NCBI GenBank assembly: GCA_029258925.1
Contig: JAPDJV010000013.1
Span: 1 to 46,911 of the forward strand
Direction of reading: 5' to 3'
Length of the DNA stretch: 46,911 bases
Source of the DNA: Thermoproteota archaeon
Lineage (GTDB): Archaea; Thermoproteota; Thermoprotei_A; EX4484-217-1; JAPDJV01
Shown one piece after another: positions 42,905 to 46,911 of this stretch. Within the stretch, counting starts at the first letter, position 1. Every line of letters starts with the position of its first letter. Both the position numbers and the translations under genes were made by a program. Under the pieces are notes generated by a model. The model was given only the letters and a program-made list of their open reading frames with translations, was not told the DNA's origin and did not search any database.

Positions 42905-44524
42905 ATGAGGATAAGATTCCATGTAAAGAAGTGGATGGATAGAGAAGACTTCATGAAAATACTCGAAATAGCAGATTATTTGGGTAGAGAGAAAGGCTTT
43001 TCGGAATTTGAGCTTAACATGTTAAAAATAAAGAAGAACAAGTATGGCTTGGAAGATGTCTTATCATTATTGAGAGACGTTGGAGTAAATCTCTCAAGCA
43101 CTGAGATAAGGTATCTGGAGAAAAACATAGGGGAACGTAGGGAGGTTATATTAAAGTGGTCCGGGACAGAAACTGTGATGAAACCTAGGTTCTTTCTAGG
43201 AGACTATTTGAGTGATATCAAGAAGTATGTTCGCTATGATAGCAATACTAGGACGTTCACCATAATACCCTGCTATTTCTTCGAGTTGAAGAAGAAATTG
43301 TTGGATTTAGGGTTTAATGTTAACGATAAAACAAGCTTGAAAGAGAGAACAGCTCTCCCCATAAAACCCGAATTCACGGCCGAGCTAAGGGATTACCAGG
43401 AGGAGGCACTTCGAGCTTGGATGGAAAATGATATGAGGGGAATAATAGCGTTACCGACAGGCTCAGGTAAAACTATAATAGCCTTGGCGGCCCTAGCCAT
43501 GATCTCGGAGAGAACACTAATAGTAACCTACACTAAAGAACAAATGTTCCAATGGAAGGACATGCTACAGAAGTTCACAAACATCCCCTCAGAGTTCATA
43601 GGCTTGTACTATGGAGAAGAGAAGAACTTGGCATCCATAACGGTTACAACATATCAAACATCCTATAGGCACGTTAAGAAACTAGCTCCCTTCTTCTCCT
43701 TCATAATAATCGATGAATGCCACCATTTGCCAGCGGATAAGTTCAAGCACATAGCCATAAACATGTTTGCATATCATAGAATGGGGTTATCGGCGACCCC
43801 TGAAAGAGAGGATGGGAGACATGAAGAATTATTTCCCTTAATGGGCGGAATAGTCTACTATAGACCCCCTTCAGACCTCTCGAACAGAGGCTACTTGGCA
43901 CCATACATTATAAGACAAATATATGTTGAGCTGGACGAAGAGGAGAAGAGGAAGTATAGAAGGCTAATAGAGAAGTACAGGTCGTTGTCCAGAGGATTAA
44001 GGTTTCATGAACTATTGTCAAACGCAAAGAAAGGCGATTTTAAGGCAGTTGAGGCGTTAAGAGTTCACAGCAATATTCGGCAGCTTGTTTCAAAGGCGAG
44101 AGGAAAGATTACAGCTGTTAAAAAAGTAGTTGAATCAGAGATTAGTAGAGGAGGAAAGATCATCGTATTCACCCAATACGTAGATCAAGCAGAGGAGATA
44201 GGAAAAGTTCTAGGAGCACCTGTTTTAACGGGTGAAACCCCCACGAATATTAGAAACAATATTCTAAGAGGTTTCAAACAGGGTCGTTCGAAAATCTTAG
44301 TAGTGACAACTGTTGGAGACGAGGGAATAGATATTCCCGATGTCAATGTTGGGATAATAGTTGCCGGAACAGGGTCTAGGAGACAGTTCGTTCAGAGGCT
44401 TGGAAGACTCTTAAGACCTAGACCTGGAAAACGGGCAGTACTTTACGAGGTAATAGTTAAAGGTACGTCAGAAGAAGCCCAAGCTAGACGTAGGAAAAGG
44501 CTCACACTACACGACTTTTCATGA
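42905..44524 (+). CDS. xpb: XPB/Rad25-type DNA repair helicase
   Basis: This superfamily 2 helicase of about 539 residues is of the XPB family, used in nucleotide excision repair and transcription. Walker A is LPTGSGKT (about 183-190), the DEAD-type box is DECH (270-273), and the XPB-specific RED motif appears in ATPERED (301-303). Motif VI is QRLGRLLRP. The N-terminal 150 residues are the damage-recognition region. The open frame starts at GTG 42896; ATG 42905 is preferred, with GGAGTGGTG just upstream. Its 3' end overlaps the convergent oxidoreductase gene by 23 nt. No Bax1 gene is in the window. Confidence 0.92.
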   Translation: MRIRFHVKKWMDREDFMKILEIADYLGREKGFSEFELNMLKIKKNKYGLEDVLSLLRDVGVNLSSTEIRYLEKNIGERREVILKWSGTETVMKPRFFLGDYLSDIKKYVRYDSNTRTFTIIPCYFFELKKKLLDLGFNVNDKTSLKERTALPIKPEFTAELRDYQEEALRAWMENDMRGIIALPTGSGKTIIALAALAMISERTLIVTYTKEQMFQWKDMLQKFTNIPSEFIGLYYGEEKNLASITVTTYQTSYRHVKKLAPFFSFIIIDECHHLPADKFKHIAINMFAYHRMGLSATPEREDGRHEELFPLMGGIVYYRPPSDLSNRGYLAPYIIRQIYVELDEEEKRKYRRLIEKYRSLSRGLRFHELLSNAKKGDFKAVEALRVHSNIRQLVSKARGKITAVKKVVESEISRGGKIIVFTQYVDQAEEIGKVLGAPVLTGETPTNIRNNILRGFKQGRSKILVVTTVGDEGIDIPDVNVGIIVAGTGSRRQFVQRLGRLLRPRPGKRAVLYEVIVKGTSEEAQARRRKRLTLHDFS

Positions 44525-45038
44525 ATTTGAATCCTATGTTCAAAGCCTTAATGTTCATGTCAGCCCACTCGCTTCTAGAAACCTCTCTCACAGCCCCTGC
44601 GAGAGATTCTAGGGTTACTATCCTAGTTAAAGCAAACGCTCCCAACATCACCATGTTAGCTGGAATAGTTGACCCAAACTCCTCTAAAGCTATTCTCGTT
44701 GCAGGTACACCTATTTTCTCACACTCTTCAGGGAGTGCCGAGACGGCGACTAAACCTGAATTATAAAATACTTTTGTATAACCTCTTATTTTCTCAAGTC
44801 CGCCATCATACATTATTATCGCATACTCTGCCTCACTAACACATATATCATCTATAATGTCCTCCTCATCTGAGATTATCAGTTCACATCTGGTTCTCCC
44901 ACCTCTCGTTTCAGCACTATAGCTTTGATAAGATACTACGCTGTAACCCATGAACTTGGATGCAGCGAGACCTAGAATATATCCCATGAAGAGTATCCCC
45001 TGTCCTCCCCTGCCAACTATTATGATCTCGTGTCTCAA
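44502..45038 (-). CDS. korC: 2-oxoacid:ferredoxin oxidoreductase, gamma subunit
   Basis: This 178-residue gamma subunit helps transfer electrons from the thiamine enzyme to ferredoxin. The family phrase IIVGRGGQGILFMGYILG opens the protein, and SYQSYSAETRGGRTRCELIIS follows. It is the last of three genes alpha-beta-gamma on the minus strand and overlaps beta by 4 nt. The set is most like 2-oxoglutarate:ferredoxin oxidoreductase (KorABC without a separate ferredoxin subunit gene here). Its substrate could also be another 2-oxoacid. Confidence 0.85.
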   Translation of the reverse strand: MRHEIIIVGRGGQGILFMGYILGLAASKFMGYSVVSYQSYSAETRGGRTRCELIISDEEDIIDDICVSEAEYAIIMYDGGLEKIRGYTKVFYNSGLVAVSALPEECEKIGVPATRIALEEFGSTIPANMVMLGAFALTRIVTLESLAGAVREVSRSEWADMNIKALNIGFKFMKSRVV

Positions 45039-45817
45039 GCAGGCTCACCTGGAACCTTAAAGTCTCCGCAAACTATCTTATTAGGCCAATCAATAGTTGC
45101 ATCCATAGGGTTAATGTTGTTTTTGATAACACAGATCTCCTTAATAGTTCTTAACAAGTCCACAGGATCTCTTAATCTATTTAATCTGCCAAATATTTCT
45201 GGACAGGGGGAAACGACTTCGAGGAAACCGAAAACCTCCTTAGAGAACATTTTCTTCAAGGAGTTCTTCAATTGGATAGGATGGGCTACACTCCACCTAG
45301 CAATAAACTCTGCACCAGCCGCATAAGCTATTGCTACAGAATTCAATGGTTCATAAGGATTTCCTCTGGGGGTAGTAGTTGTTAAAGCTTTATGGGGGGT
45401 TGTGGGAGCCATTTGGCCTCCAGTCATGCCGTAGATCATGTTATTTATCATTATCACGCTTATGGGAGTTCTCCTATGGGAAGCGTGAATGAAGTGGTTT
45501 CCCCCAATAGACAATATGTCTCCATCTCCCCCCACCACGATGACCTTAAGATAGGGCTTCGCGAGTTTCACTCCCTCGGCAAATGGCACTGCTCTTCCAT
45601 GAATTACGTGAGCTGTATCACAGTTAATATACGTTGATATTCTTCCAGCACACCCTATACCTGAGATTATTACAATTCTATTCCAGTCAACTCCTAATTC
45701 CTTTAATGCCCTAATTAATTGGCCTAGAAATATGCCAATCCCGCAGCCAGGACACCAAATATGGGGAAGCTTATTAGCCCTTAAGTATGGGTCTAGAGGA
45801 TGCAATATTTCATCCAC
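45035..45817 (-). CDS. korB: 2-oxoacid:ferredoxin oxidoreductase, beta subunit
   Basis: This 260-residue beta subunit holds thiamine pyrophosphate. The TPP motif is VVGGDGDILSIGGNHFIHASHRRTPISVIMINN, split in the usual GDG...NN way. The N-terminal WCPGCGIG is typical of KorB. It oxidatively decarboxylates a 2-oxoacid to the acyl-CoA with ferredoxin as acceptor. It overlaps the alpha gene upstream by 8 nt and gamma downstream by 4 nt. Confidence 0.9.
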   Translation of the reverse strand: MDEILHPLDPYLRANKLPHIWCPGCGIGIFLGQLIRALKELGVDWNRIVIISGIGCAGRISTYINCDTAHVIHGRAVPFAEGVKLAKPYLKVIVVGGDGDILSIGGNHFIHASHRRTPISVIMINNMIYGMTGGQMAPTTPHKALTTTTPRGNPYEPLNSVAIAYAAGAEFIARWSVAHPIQLKNSLKKMFSKEVFGFLEVVSPCPEIFGRLNRLRDPVDLLRTIKEICVIKNNINPMDATIDWPNKIVCGDFKVPGEPA

Positions 45818-46911
45818 CTAAGGTGCAACTTATAGCCCTACTTAAATCCTTAACTGAGGGAGGTTCTAGTTTTAGCCACGGTAGGAGTCTAGTCTTCTTT
45901 ACTCCAGCTATCCTAGCCACTTCTCTAAAATACTGCCCATAGTTCATTTCTACAACTAAAATCTCGTCGACGTTTCTAGAGGCGTCGGCTATTGCCTCCT
46001 CGTCTACAGGCCATAGGACCTTGGGTCTAAGAAAACCTATTTTACAATCTCCTGCTCGAATTCTAGATTTCACAAACGATTTGACTATTCTTGCAATAGA
46101 GCCATAGGATACCAAGAGTTTCTCGCATCCATCGGGTATAATAGTTTCTGTTTCAACGATCTCTCCTCTAGCATTCAGAATCTTGTCTGAGAGCCTTTTC
46201 ACTAGTTGCTGATAAGCATTTTCTTCAAAAAAACCTTCTTCGTTGTGAGCTAGGGACTCGACATGAACCCTATAGCCTGACCCGAACACTGCCATCTCCG
46301 GAACAAGGTCTGGGCCAGGCCTATAAGGTTTAAATTCGCTTGGAGAGCAACTCGGAGTCTTTCTATTATGAATCTCGACTTCACTCCTGTCCCTCACCCA
46401 GATATTTTCCCTTAGATGTGAAAGCAATGCATCACTCAATATTATGACCGGCACTCTAAACTTCTCAGACAAGTTGAAAGCCTTTATAGTTAGATCATAC
46501 ATTTCTTGAACGTAGGAAGGGGCTAAGACTATGATCTCATAGTGACCATGGGAACCCCACCTAGCTTGCATCACGTCTCCCTGGAAAGGCTTTGTAGGAA
46601 CGCCAGTACTAGGCCCTGCTCTCATTATGTTTGTTATTACTATTGGTGTTTCTGTTATTGTTGCTAGTCCTATTGCCTCCTGCATCAAGCTAAACCCAGG
46701 ACCACTAGTAGCAGTCATAGCCTTAAAACCAGCCCAACTAGCACCAATAACCATACAAACACTAGAAATCTCATCCTCACACTGAACAAAAACACCACCA
46801 ACACCAGGAAGCCTAGAAGCCATCAACTCCAAAACCTCACTAGCAGGAGTAATAGGGTAGCCGGCATAAAACCTGCAGCCAGCTAAAATAGCACCCTCAA
46901 CAACAGCCTCG
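45810..46911 (-). CDS. korA: 2-oxoacid:ferredoxin oxidoreductase, alpha subunit (5' end cut by window)
   Basis: The open frame runs off the window: upstream of the ATG at 46832 the frame continues as EAVVEGAILAGCRFYAGYPI and on, the conserved N-terminal part of KorA (AGYPITPASEV), so that ATG is internal. About 366 residues are visible. The pyrimidine-binding region AGYPITPASE, the TSGPGFSLM motif and the tail domain (SYGSIARIVKSFV, FLRPKVLWP) are present. With beta and gamma it makes a three-subunit 2-oxoacid:ferredoxin oxidoreductase, most like the 2-oxoglutarate enzyme. Confidence 0.9.
   Translation of the reverse strand, partial: EAVVEGAILAGCRFYAGYPITPASEVLELMASRLPGVGGVFVQCEDEISSVCMVIGASWAGFKAMTATSGPGFSLMQEAIGLATITETPIVITNIMRAGPSTGVPTKPFQGDVMQARWGSHGHYEIIVLAPSYVQEMYDLTIKAFNLSEKFRVPVIILSDALLSHLRENIWVRDRSEVEIHNRKTPSCSPSEFKPYRPGPDLVPEMAVFGSGYRVHVESLAHNEEGFFEENAYQQLVKRLSDKILNARGEIVETETIIPDGCEKLLVSYGSIARIVKSFVKSRIRAGDCKIGFLRPKVLWPVDEEAIADASRNVDEILVVEMNYGQYFREVARIAGVKKTRLLPWLKLEPPSVKDLSRAISCTLGG

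Overview
The window looks like the chromosome of an anaerobic, hyperthermophile-type crenarchaeon (Thermoproteota), most probably Desulfurococcales or a close relative. The grounds are a gene for the crenarchaeal RNA polymerase subunit Rpo13, archaeal GatCAB, Elp3, Lhr and XPB helicases, a class III (anaerobic) ribonucleotide reductase, a three-subunit 2-oxoacid:ferredoxin oxidoreductase, TTG/GTG starts with strong Shine-Dalgarno sites next to near-leaderless genes, and a moderate-to-low G+C content. The genus cannot be fixed from the sequence alone. Genes are densely packed. I saw no rRNA, tRNA or CRISPR array.

Layout: 1-2000 holds the anaerobic ribonucleotide reductase (3' part) and its radical-SAM activase. 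2000-2396 is non-coding, with a candidate C/D box guide RNA (minus strand) and a GC-rich hairpin island. 2397-10817 (all minus strand) is the most striking block: a Ced-type DNA-import machine (CedA1 pilin-like protein, CedA membrane channel, a two-helix CedA2-like protein and the CedB HerA/VirB4-type ATPase), preceded by a 1542-residue S-layer-like surface protein of about ten Ig-like repeats, a coiled coil and a C-terminal membrane anchor. 11-15 kb carries a zinc ribbon protein, ornithine carbamoyltransferase, a left-handed beta-helix acyltransferase, and a zinc ribbon/PUA/PAPS-reductase-like/ferredoxin fusion. 15-20 kb has the Lhr helicase and a second, polytopic HerA-like ATPase. 20-22 kb carries Rpo13 and PCNA.

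22-36 kb: geranylgeranyl reductase (lipids), a processive family-2 glycosyltransferase with a small membrane partner, DUF72, a YkgJ-like Cys cluster protein, two metallo-beta-lactamase-fold enzymes, an AbrB-ACT regulator, an Mrp/Nbp35 Fe-S carrier ATPase, DUF2070, a GfcR-like HTH-phosphoribosyltransferase, and a Trm9-like methyltransferase overlapping Elp3 (a likely tRNA wobble-uridine pathway). A second, very clear C/D box sRNA sits at 35724-35783 and a partial one at about 29407-29456.

36-47 kb: the gatC-gatA-gatB-rhomboid operon, CutA1 with an unknown protein, a TnpB gene coupled to a 52-residue upstream ORF on a leaderless-type promoter, an unknown protein plus XPB helicase, and a KorABC-type oxidoreductase whose alpha subunit runs off the window end. 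Several starts were moved from the longest ORF to internal codons because a Shine-Dalgarno or TATA element decides them; these are noted individually.
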